Shown here: positions 1 through 6,005 of the stretch, piece after piece
How the letters are laid out: each line of letters opens with the position of its first letter
How positions within the stretch are numbered: position 1 is the stretch's first letter
NCBI GenBank assembly: GCA_938007945.1
Contig: CALLME010000248.1
Coordinates: forward strand, 1 to 7,289
Length of the DNA: 7,289 nucleotides
Direction of reading: 5' to 3'
Source: an uncultured Caulobacterales bacterium
GTDB lineage: Bacteria > Pseudomonadota > Alphaproteobacteria > Caulobacterales > Maricaulaceae
Position numbers and translations under genes: made by a program
Notes under the pieces: generated by a model
What the model saw: only the letters and a program-made list of their open reading frames with translations
What the model was told of the DNA's origin: nothing
Databases searched by the model: none

Positions 1-1100
1 GGATTGTCCTCGGACACCAGCGGGTCGAGCGCAGACCACGCCGCAACACCGTCGCCGTTAAGCAAAGCTTCTTCGGCAAGCAGCAACGCACTTTCACGGT
101 GAGCTGTATTGGACTTTGCCAGAGCCCCTAGTCGTTTCGCGCGCGCCTTTGGCGAAGCGTCAGCCAACACATCGCGATAAGCAAGCGCCAGCGCAGGATG
201 CGGGCGGCGCGCCCACGCTTTTTCAATAATCTGACCCGCGCGTTTCTCATTTCCGCTTTTAAGCAAAAGCCGCGCGGCGAGCGCCACACCAGGCGCAAAA
301 TCAGGCGCGTCAGAGGCGGCGTCGAGCGCCAAATCCAGCGCAGCCTGCGGGCTCTCACCTGCGTCTGTGACCTTGTCAGCTTGCGCCGTCAAAAGCACAG
401 CACGGCGACGGCGCGAGACATCTTTGTCGATATGTTTACGGCGTTCGGCCCGCGCAACCGTTTCTGCCGCCCGTTCCCAGAGACCTTCTGTGACTTGGGC
501 GTTAAACAAGACATCAAAGGCCCAACGCGCGTTTTTATCTTCTGCGTAAACCGACTCTGACAGTTCCATCGCGCCTGCCGTATCCCCAATAGACATGAGC
601 TGTTGCGCGAGACCGCGACGGCCTGTTGGCGCTGTTTTTTCGTCTTTTAGCATGGCGCGGTAATGGGTGATGGCTTCTTCGCTATCGCCGCACGCTTCGG
701 CAGATTGCGCGGAAATAATGCGGCCCAAAGCTTCTGAGCCCACGAGTGCGCGGGCGCGTTCAGCTTTTTTGCGTGCTTTACCCGCGTCGCCTTCTGCGCC
801 CGCAAGGAGTGCGTCTTCCATTGCGTCCAGCGCTTGGTTGCGTTTGCGAAGACCTAGCCCTGATTTCAGGCGGCCTGGCAATCGGAATAGAAATGACAGA
901 AATGACCACAATACGGCAAGTCCGAGCAAAGTCAGAAGCCCAATCACAACCGCCATGCGAGAGGATAGCGAAATATCTTTATTGAGCCAATCGCGCGGAC
1001 TGGTTGAGATAATCTGGAGCTGTGAGCTATCCCCGATATAAAGGAGCAGTCCCAAAACTGCCGCCATAGCAATCACAACAGCAATAATATATTTCATCAT
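1..1100 (-). CDS. hemY: HemY, inner-membrane TPR protein of the heme biosynthesis operon (3' end outside window)
   Basis: The minus-strand frame is open from a double ATG (1100 and 1097) to the window edge, giving 366 codons; the C-terminus is missing. Two hydrophobic segments lie at residues 4-23 and 49-72, with a short polar stretch between them. This is the layout of the HemY N-terminal domain: a membrane hairpin followed by a cytoplasmic region rich in paired Ala-rich helices of TPR type (from about residue 85 to the end of the visible part). Family knowledge: this HemY is the proteobacterial hemCDXY-type protein, not the Bacillus protoporphyrinogen oxidase of the same name. Its biochemical role is unsettled, but it is tied to late heme steps at the membrane. 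It is the last gene seen of a hemC-hemD-mic60-like-hemY operon, 34 nt after the preceding stop. The ribosome binding site is weak (AGAAAG about 9 nt before the first ATG). The family name rests on N-terminal topology, TPR character and position. Confidence 0.88.
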   Translation of the reverse strand, partial: MMKYIIAVVIAMAAVLGLLLYIGDSSQLQIISTSPRDWLNKDISLSSRMAVVIGLLTLLGLAVLWSFLSFLFRLPGRLKSGLGLRKRNQALDAMEDALLAGAEGDAGKARKKAERARALVGSEALGRIISAQSAEACGDSEEAITHYRAMLKDEKTAPTGRRGLAQQLMSIGDTAGAMELSESVYAEDKNARWAFDVLFNAQVTEGLWERAAETVARAERRKHIDKDVSRRRRAVLLTAQADKVTDAGESPQAALDLALDAASDAPDFAPGVALAARLLLKSGNEKRAGQIIEKAWARRPHPALALAYRDVLADASPKARAKRLGALAKSNTAHRESALLLAEEALLNGDGVAAWSALDPLVSEDN

Positions 1101-1134
1101 AATCGCGATCTTTCTTTTGGTCGTGCCAAATATG

Positions 1135-2145
1135 TTAGCGAGACTGTATCTCGGACTTTACCGCCGATATCCAATCAGATGCAAGGCTGCGTACATCAGA
1201 CGGCATACCCTCGACGATCGCGAGCGCCTGCCCATACTCTTTTGCCTCTATCAAGGCGTCAACTTCATCAAGGCGAGCCTCTGCGCGCGCGACTTCCTGC
1301 GGATCTCTCACGGAAATATGTTTTTTCAATGTTCGGCTAATCCAGCTTTGGGCGTCTTGATCGCGGGGCGCGGTCATCGCTTCTAGCAAGACCTCGCGCG
1401 GGAATCGCGGCAGCAGGACCGTCTCGCGTACAACAGTTGGCGCGGCGGCCAGTGCACGGGCTTCTGCGACGCTCTCTTCAAGGGTCATAATGCGCGCGCG
1501 TAAGCTATCAACGTCGCTTGCGAACTCATCTCGAAGGTTTTCTGATAAGGCGTTATCTATAGGACGCGGCTCAGACATTGTTTTTTCCAAGACGTCTAAC
1601 CGCATCTCATAATCTTCAAGGGCTGACATATCTATGACGGGCGCGCCGTCTTGATTCACGATAGTCGTGGCAGCGGGCCGTGCTTTTAGCTCTGTTTCAA
1701 GCGCGTCGATGCGGTTTAGCAGCGGCGTGATATCCAGCGCTTTGTCTACGCCGCCGACCGTAACCGAGGCTGACCCAGATTTCACTTCGGATGAGAGAAA
1801 TGACAGTTCACTAGACTGCGCAGAGAGTTTTTTCTCAAGGCTCTCAATACGGCGGGTCAGCGGCGCTAGATCAACCGTTTGTGGTTCTACTTTTGGAGCG
1901 TCAGATTGTGGGAGCGCGACATAATTAGGCATGACATATTGCGTCAGCGCCCATCCACCAACCGCCCCGCCGAGGCCCGCAAGAAGAAATAAGGGCAAGA
2001 CAACGCCCCAGCCCACACCAGATTTCACGGGCGCTGGCGGCGCGGCCACAAAGGCGTCGCACGCGTCAGCCTCATCCCGCAGAGTATCGTCGCCAATTAG
2101 ATCTTGTGCATCAGTGGCATTGTCATGTTCGGACGTATCATTCAT
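1135..2145 (-). CDS. Mitofilin/Mic60-like membrane-anchored coiled-coil protein (COG4223 type)
   Basis: This is a 336-residue protein with an acidic cytoplasmic N-terminus (1-40). One transmembrane segment follows at about 44-70 (GWGVVLPLFLLAGLGG and onward, glycine-rich). Coiled-coil stretches at about 92-122, 138-156 and 173-232 are separated by Ser/Gly/Ala-rich linkers. The C-terminal part (about 245-336) has the pattern of the mitofilin signature domain: an amphipathic basic stretch with a WI..TL and ISVRD segment (268-281), then ARAEARLDEVDALIEAKEYG, then A..IVEGMPS.VRSLASDWI near the end. Family knowledge: alphaproteobacterial Mic60 homologues are encoded beside hem genes. They project into the periplasm, bind membrane through amphipathic helices near the C-terminus, and are linked to intracytoplasmic membrane shape and envelope contact. 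The gene starts 8 nt after hemD and ends 34 nt before hemY, so it is very probably co-transcribed. GGGTAGG lies just before the ATG as a modest ribosome site. Assignment is by architecture and terminal motif; the membrane-shaping role is inferred. Confidence 0.82.
   Translation of the reverse strand: MNDTSEHDNATDAQDLIGDDTLRDEADACDAFVAAPPAPVKSGVGWGVVLPLFLLAGLGGAVGGWALTQYVMPNYVALPQSDAPKVEPQTVDLAPLTRRIESLEKKLSAQSSELSFLSSEVKSGSASVTVGGVDKALDITPLLNRIDALETELKARPAATTIVNQDGAPVIDMSALEDYEMRLDVLEKTMSEPRPIDNALSENLRDEFASDVDSLRARIMTLEESVAEARALAAAPTVVRETVLLPRFPREVLLEAMTAPRDQDAQSWISRTLKKHISVRDPQEVARAEARLDEVDALIEAKEYGQALAIVEGMPSDVRSLASDWISAVKSEIQSR
1468..1872 (-). repeat. Four degenerate copies of a 16-residue coiled-coil motif inside the mitofilin-like protein
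   Basis: Aligning the protein with itself by eye gives four segments of one pattern: Asp, hydrophobic, two variable, Leu, two variable, Arg, Ile/Leu, two variable, Leu-Glu, two variable, hydrophobic. Copies begin at D92 (DLAPLTRRIESLEKKL), D138 (DITPLLNRIDALETEL), D172 (DMSALEDYEMRLDVLEKTM, with a three-residue insertion) and D211 (DVDSLRARIMTLEESV). Start-to-start spacings are 46, 34 and 39 residues. The linkers before copies 2 and 3 also look alike (VTVGGVDKALDI and TIVNQDGAPVIDM). Whether this is true internal duplication or convergence on a heptad pattern cannot be decided by eye. Confidence 0.5.
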
Positions 2146-2153
2146 AGCCTACC

Positions 2154-2843
2154 CTAACCTGTTGCAAGCGCCGCCGCAATCAAGCTCTCCAGTGTGGGGG
2201 CTTGTGCGACGAGAGCTGTGTCATCATTAAACGCCCCGAGCGCGTCATGAGTTGCAGGGCTGATGGATAGACATTTAATATCACTGCCACGCGGCATAAG
2301 CTGCGCATATGTTTTTGCTGCCAAAGGCGAAAACAACACGGCGATATCAATGTCTGTAAGATTGATGTCTGGCAAGTCTGAGACAGGTTGAGAGCGGTAA
2401 TAAATACGGCGCTCAGACCGCAAACCTAAAGCCGCTACATCTTTGCTGACGGAGCCGCGCACATGCTGGCCTGAAATATGGAGATAAATTGCGTCTGAGT
2501 TGGGGGTCTGTGCAATTAACGGTGCAATATCGTCAGACGTGCCCGCCGCCGACGTCACACGTAAAAACCCCATCTTGCGCGCGAGTTGCGCTGTCGCGTC
2601 GCCGACGGTAACCACGTCAAAATCTCTGCACTCATGCTGCTCACAAAACGCCCGGACGCCATTTTGTGAAGTGAAGATCAAAATAGTTTTGTCAGGAAGT
2701 TGCGCTTTGACTTTGATGGTCTCAACAGTCAAAAGCGGCGCGACAACAGATTTAAATCCTGCGGCTTCAAACGCCGCTGCACTGTCCGTTGCGCTCGGTA
2801 AGGTCCGCGTGATCCAGACCGTTTTTTGACATATTTTACTCAT
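2154..2843 (-). CDS. hemD: Uroporphyrinogen-III synthase
   Basis: The 229-residue enzyme closes and inverts ring D of hydroxymethylbilane to give uroporphyrinogen III in the cytosol, directly after HemC. HemD sequences diverge strongly, but the usual landmarks are present: VWITRTLP at the N-terminus (residues 9-16), FTSQNGVRAF (57-66), VGDATA (80-85), HISGQHVRG (122-130), IYYRSQPV with the tyrosine region typical of the active cleft (147-154), VLFSPLAAKTY (169-179) and a final P.LESLIAA helix. The length is slightly below the common 240-260. I start it at ATG 2843 because this overlaps the hemC stop as ATGA, typical of translational coupling, and puts the conserved first strand near the N-terminus. 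The frame could also open at TTG 2864, which would add seven unconserved residues. An SD-like GAGG sits almost against the ATG, so initiation may rely on ribosomes finishing hemC. Confident on family and context together. Confidence 0.92.
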   Translation of the reverse strand: MSKICQKTVWITRTLPSATDSAAAFEAAGFKSVVAPLLTVETIKVKAQLPDKTILIFTSQNGVRAFCEQHECRDFDVVTVGDATAQLARKMGFLRVTSAAGTSDDIAPLIAQTPNSDAIYLHISGQHVRGSVSKDVAALGLRSERRIYYRSQPVSDLPDINLTDIDIAVLFSPLAAKTYAQLMPRGSDIKCLSISPATHDALGAFNDDTALVAQAPTLESLIAAALATG

Positions 2844-3811
2844 GCCTCGCTTGACGCGTCCCAAGTAATGCGCTCCCCAATGTCTGCCCGCAACGCTTCA
2901 CCCAGTTCGAATCCAAGCGCCGTCGCCGTCTCTAAGTCCTTAGCAGGGTCAACTAAAGTCAACGTACCGTCCGTTTTGAAATCAAGCGTGCCGTCATGCG
3001 ACAGCACTTGTCCGCGAAAGGAGAGTATGCCGTCATTTATCTCCGCCAGCGCCGCAATCGGCGTACGGCACGACCCGTCAAGCGCGCGCAGAAACGCGCG
3101 TTCACAGCTAATCGCAAGACGGCTTTCAAAATGATCCAGCGCACCCACAGCCGCCACGGTGAGCGGCGCGTCTTTGCGGCATTCAATCCCAACAGCCCCT
3201 TGCGCGGGCGCAGGCAGCATGATGTCTGTCGCGATCACTTTCGTGGCGACTTCTTTTTGCCCTAAGCGTTTTAGCCCTGCATAAGCCAGAAACGTCGCGT
3301 CGCAATCGCCGCGCGCGAGCTTGACAAGACGCGTGCCAACATTACCGCGCAGAAGCGCAAATTTAATGTCGGGGCGAAAGCTCGCGAGTTGCGCACGACG
3401 TCTGATGGAGGCAGATCCCACTGTCGCCCCATAGGGCAAGTCCTCAAGGGAGCGCGCCGCGCCGCCGATAAAGGCATCACGCGGATCCTCGCGCGGCAAA
3501 ATCGCGCCAATCGCTAAATCCTCATGCCCGACCGTAGGCACGTCTTTCATGCTGTGAACAGCCAAATCAATACGCCCATCAAGCAACGCCTCTTCAAGCT
3601 CGCGTGTGAATAGGCCCTTGCCACCAAATTCCGAGAGATGCCCCTTAATCGCGTCGCCACTCGTTTTCAGAACGACGATTTCAACTTGGCTTTCTTCAAG
3701 GCCGTGGACCGCCACCAAAACATCGCGCACCATATGCGCTTGCCACAGCGCGAGAGGCGAGCCACGCGTGCCGATTTTGAGCGTTTCTATCTGTGAAGCA
3801 AGACTAGACAA
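2840..3811 (-). CDS. hemC: Porphobilinogen deaminase (hydroxymethylbilane synthase)
   Basis: HemC joins four porphobilinogens into hydroxymethylbilane on a dipyrromethane cofactor in the cytosol. With the TTG start at 3811 it has 323 residues, close to the usual 305-320. Visible motifs in that numbering: IGTRGSPLALWQA (13-25), LKTSGD (48-53), DLAVHSMKDVPT with catalytic Asp90 (82-93), SASIRRRAQL (133-142), LLRGNVGTRLVKL (153-165), LPAPAQGAVGIECR (199-212) and ALDGSCRTPIAALA (243-256), where Cys248 should carry the cofactor. The frame stays open upstream to an ATG at 4006, but that part runs antisense through the start of tsaD and resembles no HemC. The ATGs at 3831 and 3842 are out of frame. 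TTG 3811 has a good Shine-Dalgarno sequence (AAAGGAA, 5 nt upstream) and begins ten codons before the family's conserved first strand. First gene of the hem operon, overlapping hemD by 4 nt. Confidence 0.96.
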   Translation of the reverse strand: MSSLASQIETLKIGTRGSPLALWQAHMVRDVLVAVHGLEESQVEIVVLKTSGDAIKGHLSEFGGKGLFTRELEEALLDGRIDLAVHSMKDVPTVGHEDLAIGAILPREDPRDAFIGGAARSLEDLPYGATVGSASIRRRAQLASFRPDIKFALLRGNVGTRLVKLARGDCDATFLAYAGLKRLGQKEVATKVIATDIMLPAPAQGAVGIECRKDAPLTVAAVGALDHFESRLAISCERAFLRALDGSCRTPIAALAEINDGILSFRGQVLSHDGTLDFKTDGTLTLVDPAKDLETATALGFELGEALRADIGERITWDASSEA

Positions 3812-3816
3812 GCGCG

Positions 3817-3823
3817 TTCCTTT
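3817..3823 (-). promoter_or_regulatory. Ribosome binding site that fixes the TTG start of hemC
   Basis: Read on the minus strand, AAAGGAA lies 5 nt before TTG 3811-3809. It is the only good Shine-Dalgarno match near the conserved N-terminus of HemC. No in-frame ATG or GTG lies between it and the first conserved motif, so it supports a TTG start and a 323-residue product. Confidence 0.7.
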
Positions 3824-3840
3824 AAGGGCATTAAACTGCC

Positions 3841-5001
3841 ATGCCCATAGCCGCTTCCTCCCCGTTAACGCAAGCCAAGACCGACGGTATAGCTGCGGTC
3901 TTAAATGAGGGCACCGTTGTGCTTGGCATTGAATCAAGTTGTGACGAAACGGCAGCGGCAGTTCTGCGGCGGGGCGCCGACGGAAAAGCTGAACTACTGT
4001 CCTCAATCATCGCAAGCCAAGATGAAGAGCACGCTAAATTTGGTGGTGTCGTGCCAGAGATTGCGGCGCGCGCGCATATGAAAAAAATTGATGATATTAT
4101 CGAGCAAGCACTCACGAAGTCAGGGCTGGATTACTCTGACCTCAACGCCGTTGCCGCCACGGCGGGGCCAGGCTTAATTGGCGGCGTCATTGCGGGATTG
4201 ATGGCGGCCAAGGGCTTGTCCATGGCGCTGGATATTCCGCTCATCGCGGTCAACCACCTTGAAGGTCACGCGCTCTCCCCGCGCCTTGCGAGCGCTTGCC
4301 CTTTTCCTTATTTGCTACTGCTCGTGTCTGGCGGGCATAGTCAGCTTTTATCTGTCAAAGGACTAGGTGATTACGAGCGGCTGGGAAGTACTGTGGACGA
4401 CGCCGCGGGCGAGGCGTTTGATAAATCCGCCAAAGTCATGGGGCTGGGTTTTCCAGGGGGACCGAATCTCGAACGCGTGGCGAAGATGGGCAATCCCGAA
4501 GCCGTCTCCCTCCCCCGCCCTTTTGCACGCACGGAGCACGCCAATTTCAGCTTTGCAGGGTTAAAAACGGCCGTCGCGCGCGCATGGGATAAGTCTGATA
4601 AATCTGAAGAGGCGCAAGCTGACCTCGCCGCGAGTTTTCAAAAGGCGGTGTGTGATGTGCTATCTGACCGCACGCAAAACGCGATGGACATGTTTGTGAA
4701 ATCTGCTGGGCCAAGTGACGCGCCGCACCGTTTTGTCGTCGCAGGTGGCGTTGCGTCCAACGCCTCTATTCGCACGGCACTGACGGAATTATGCACTCAA
4801 AACGGATTTGAGCTTATCGCGCCGCCGCTCGAGTTTTGCACGGATAACGCCGCCATGATAGCGCTCGCAGGGGCGGAGCGTTTACACGCGGGCGAGCGTA
4901 GCGCACTGTCTGTTAAAGCGCGTCCGCGTTGGCCACTTGATAGTAAATCTGCCATACAAAACCCCATGAGTGGCTCAGGCAAAAAAGGCGCAAAATCATG
5001 A
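3841..5001 (+). CDS. tsaD: tRNA N6-adenosine threonylcarbamoyltransferase TsaD
   Basis: TsaD (Kae1/Gcp family) moves the threonylcarbamoyl group from threonylcarbamoyl-AMP onto A37 of ANN-decoding tRNAs, working with TsaB and TsaE in the cytosol. The 386-residue frame carries the full motif set: [15 protein letters not shown] (27-41), [16 protein letters not shown] (64-79), NHLEGHAL with metal ligands His139 and His143, [12 protein letters not shown] (158-169), [13 protein letters not shown] (183-195), [17 protein letters not shown] (203-219), [10 protein letters not shown] (236-245), [13 protein letters not shown] (299-311) and [14 protein letters not shown] with ligand Asp335. The first 26 residues precede the normal family start and look unconserved. 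GTG 3919 with GAGGG 7 nt upstream would give 360 residues beginning at the conserved strand, whereas ATG 3841 has only AAGGG 12 nt away. I keep the ATG for completeness, without certainty. The stop overlaps gpsA by ATGA. A short Ser/Gly/Lys tail follows the last conserved segment. Confidence 0.95.
   Translation: MPIAASSPLTQAKTDGIAAVLNEGTVVLGIESSCDETAAAVLRRGADGKAELLSSIIASQDEEHAKFGGVVPEIAARAHMKKIDDIIEQALTKSGLDYSDLNAVAATAGPGLIGGVIAGLMAAKGLSMALDIPLIAVNHLEGHALSPRLASACPFPYLLLLVSGGHSQLLSVKGLGDYERLGSTVDDAAGEAFDKSAKVMGLGFPGGPNLERVAKMGNPEAVSLPRPFARTEHANFSFAGLKTAVARAWDKSDKSEEAQADLAASFQKAVCDVLSDRTQNAMDMFVKSAGPSDAPHRFVVAGGVASNASIRTALTELCTQNGFELIAPPLEFCTDNAAMIALAGAERLHAGERSALSVKARPRWPLDSKSAIQNPMSGSGKKGAKS
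3845..3873 (-). promoter_or_regulatory. Candidate hem operon promoter
   Basis: On the minus strand TTGCGT (plus 3868-3873) and CTATGG (plus 3845-3850) are separated by exactly 17 nt. The predicted start would be near 3838, giving a leader of about 27 nt to TTG 3811 that contains the AAAGGAA site. The hexamers are only moderate matches to the housekeeping consensus, so this is a positional guess. Confidence 0.25.
3865..3893 (+). promoter_or_regulatory. Candidate internal promoter for tsaD-gpsA
   Basis: TTAACG (3865-3870) and TATAGC (3888-3893) lie 17 nt apart on the plus strand. Transcription would begin near 3900, downstream of ATG 3841 but just before a well-spaced GAGGG and GTG at 3919. 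If real, the shorter TsaD is made. The element overlaps the candidate leftward promoter and lies across the 7-bp inverted repeat. The match is moderate and untested. Confidence 0.25.
3907..3921 (+). promoter_or_regulatory. Alternative tsaD translation start (GAGGG then GTG)
   Basis: GAGGG at 3907-3911 is followed after 7 nt by GTG 3919-3921, in frame with tsaD. The resulting protein would begin [11 protein letters not shown], which is where TsaD proteins normally begin. Both spacing and family alignment favour this site over ATG 3841, whose nearest purine-rich run is 12 nt upstream. Confidence 0.45.
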
Positions 5002-5999
5002 GCGGAATATTTCAAAAATTTGGTGTGATTGGCGGCGGGGCGTGGGGCACAGCACTTGCGCAAACGCTTGCATCTGTCGGGCGTGAGGTGACTATTTGGG
5101 CATTTGAAGAGGACTGTGTGGAGGCGATTAATTCATCTCATGAGAACACCCTCTTTTTGCCAGGCGTGAAACTCAATCCGTCTATTAAAGCGACGGGTCA
5201 GCTTTCTGATTTAGGTGATTGCGACGCGGTTTTATCCGTCGCGCCCGCACAGCACACGCGACAAATTCTGATAAGCTACGCCCGCCATGCGCGCGACGGA
5301 CAGACCGTCATCCTTTGCTCCAAAGGTATCGAGATTTCGACACGCAGTTTTATGTCAGACGTGCTCGCGCAGACTCTGCCAAACGCGCAAGCGGCTGTCT
5401 TGTCCGGGCCAAGTTTTGCGATTGATGTCGCCAAAGGTTTACCGACAGCGGTTACACTGGCTTGCGCAAATGAAACGGACGGGCGCGCGCTTGTAAAGGC
5501 CATCGCCGCGCCGACCTTTCGGCCTTATTATTCAGACGATGTCCTAGGCGCAGAGATAGGCGGGGCGGTAAAAAATGTGCTCGCCATTGTCTGCGGGATT
5601 GTCCTCGGCAAAGGACTCGGGCGATCGGCCCACGCCGCGATAATCGCGCGCGGTTTTGCAGAAATGACGCGGCTCGGCACGGCCTTGGGATGTCGTCCTG
5701 AAACGCTCACGGGTATGAGCGGGCTGGGAGATCTAGTCCTTACCTGTAGTTCTGAGCAGTCGCGTAATATGTCATGTGGACTGGCGATGGGTCAGGGCAA
5801 AACGGCGGCTGAGGTGCTCGCGGACCGCACAGCTGTCACAGAAGGTGTCGCCACCGCCCCTGCCCTTAAAGAAATGGCCACACAGCACGGTGTTGATATG
5901 CCAATCTGCACCGCTATGGCAGATATACTCGCGGGCGATATGAGCGTGGATGAGGCAATTACAGAGCTTCTCGCGCGCGACCACCGCTCAGAGGTTTAG
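4998..5999 (+). CDS. gpsA: NAD(P)-dependent glycerol-3-phosphate dehydrogenase
   Basis: GpsA reduces dihydroxyacetone phosphate to sn-glycerol-3-phosphate in the cytosol, the backbone for membrane phospholipids. The 333-residue length is normal for the family. The N-terminal Rossmann fold is shown by [17 protein letters not shown] (9-25), followed by [12 protein letters not shown] (80-91), CSKGIE (107-112) and [18 protein letters not shown] (135-152). The C-terminal helical domain has [10 protein letters not shown] with catalytic Lys192, [16 protein letters not shown] (212-227) and [19 protein letters not shown] (239-257), with the substrate-binding Arg256-Asn257 pair. ATG 4998 overlaps the tsaD stop as ATGA; AAGG lies about 9 nt upstream, so translation is probably coupled to tsaD. 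The stop is only 6 nt from the stop of the convergent gene. No key residue is missing. Confidence 0.97.
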   Translation: MSGIFQKFGVIGGGAWGTALAQTLASVGREVTIWAFEEDCVEAINSSHENTLFLPGVKLNPSIKATGQLSDLGDCDAVLSVAPAQHTRQILISYARHARDGQTVILCSKGIEISTRSFMSDVLAQTLPNAQAAVLSGPSFAIDVAKGLPTAVTLACANETDGRALVKAIAAPTFRPYYSDDVLGAEIGGAVKNVLAIVCGIVLGKGLGRSAHAAIIARGFAEMTRLGTALGCRPETLTGMSGLGDLVLTCSSEQSRNMSCGLAMGQGKTAAEVLADRTAVTEGVATAPALKEMATQHGVDMPICTAMADILAGDMSVDEAITELLARDHRSEV

Positions 6000-6005
6000 C
6001 CCGTT

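Larger units (their letters stand above)
3812..3918. promoter_or_regulatory. Divergent hemC/tsaD control region with three short dyads
   Basis: This short stretch must hold the signals that start the hem operon leftward and, probably, tsaD-gpsA rightward. If tsaD begins at ATG 3841, only 29 nt (3812-3840) are strictly intergenic. Three dyads are visible: TTTAA-GGGCA-TTAAA at 3821-3835, the 8-nt palindrome CGTTAACG at 3863-3870, and a perfect 7-bp pair AAGACCG / CGGTCTT at 3877-3883 and 3896-3902 with 12 nt between. The last flanks a TATAGC hexamer, as an operator over a promoter would. I saw no FNR-type TTGAT-N4-ATCAA box. Spacing and overlap are seen directly; regulatory function is inferred. 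Confidence 0.45.

Noticed and set aside
198..1041. Plus-strand open frames opposite hemY (198-560 and 667-1041)
   Set aside because: Composition is Arg/Ser/Pro/Ala-rich without recognisable motifs, and the minus strand is fully explained by HemY membrane helices and TPR-like helices. They are antisense shadows.
1..1100. Protoporphyrinogen oxidase (the Bacillus-type HemY)
   Set aside because: There is no FAD-binding GxGxxG N-terminus. Two membrane helices followed by TPR-like helices show the unrelated proteobacterial HemY.
1101..1134. Separate hemY promoter or terminator in the 34-nt gap, including the palindrome ATCGCGAT at 1102-1109
   Set aside because: TTGGCA is present, but the hexamer 17 nt on (GCGATT) is a poor -10. 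The palindrome is short and has no U-run. Read-through from the upstream genes is simpler.
2844..2864. TTG 2864 as hemD start
   Set aside because: It adds seven unconserved residues and lies deep in hemC. ATG 2843 with the ATGA overlap fits the family start better.
3822..3834. Possible CtrA box (TTAA...TTAA) upstream of hemC
   Set aside because: The two TTAA words are 5 nt apart, whereas the CtrA site needs 7. I keep it only as a dyad.
3812..4006. HemC N-terminal extension from ATG 4006
   Set aside because: The added 65 residues are Arg/Leu-rich, unlike any HemC N-terminus, and lie antisense to the start of tsaD. TTG 3811 has a good ribosome site and gives normal length.
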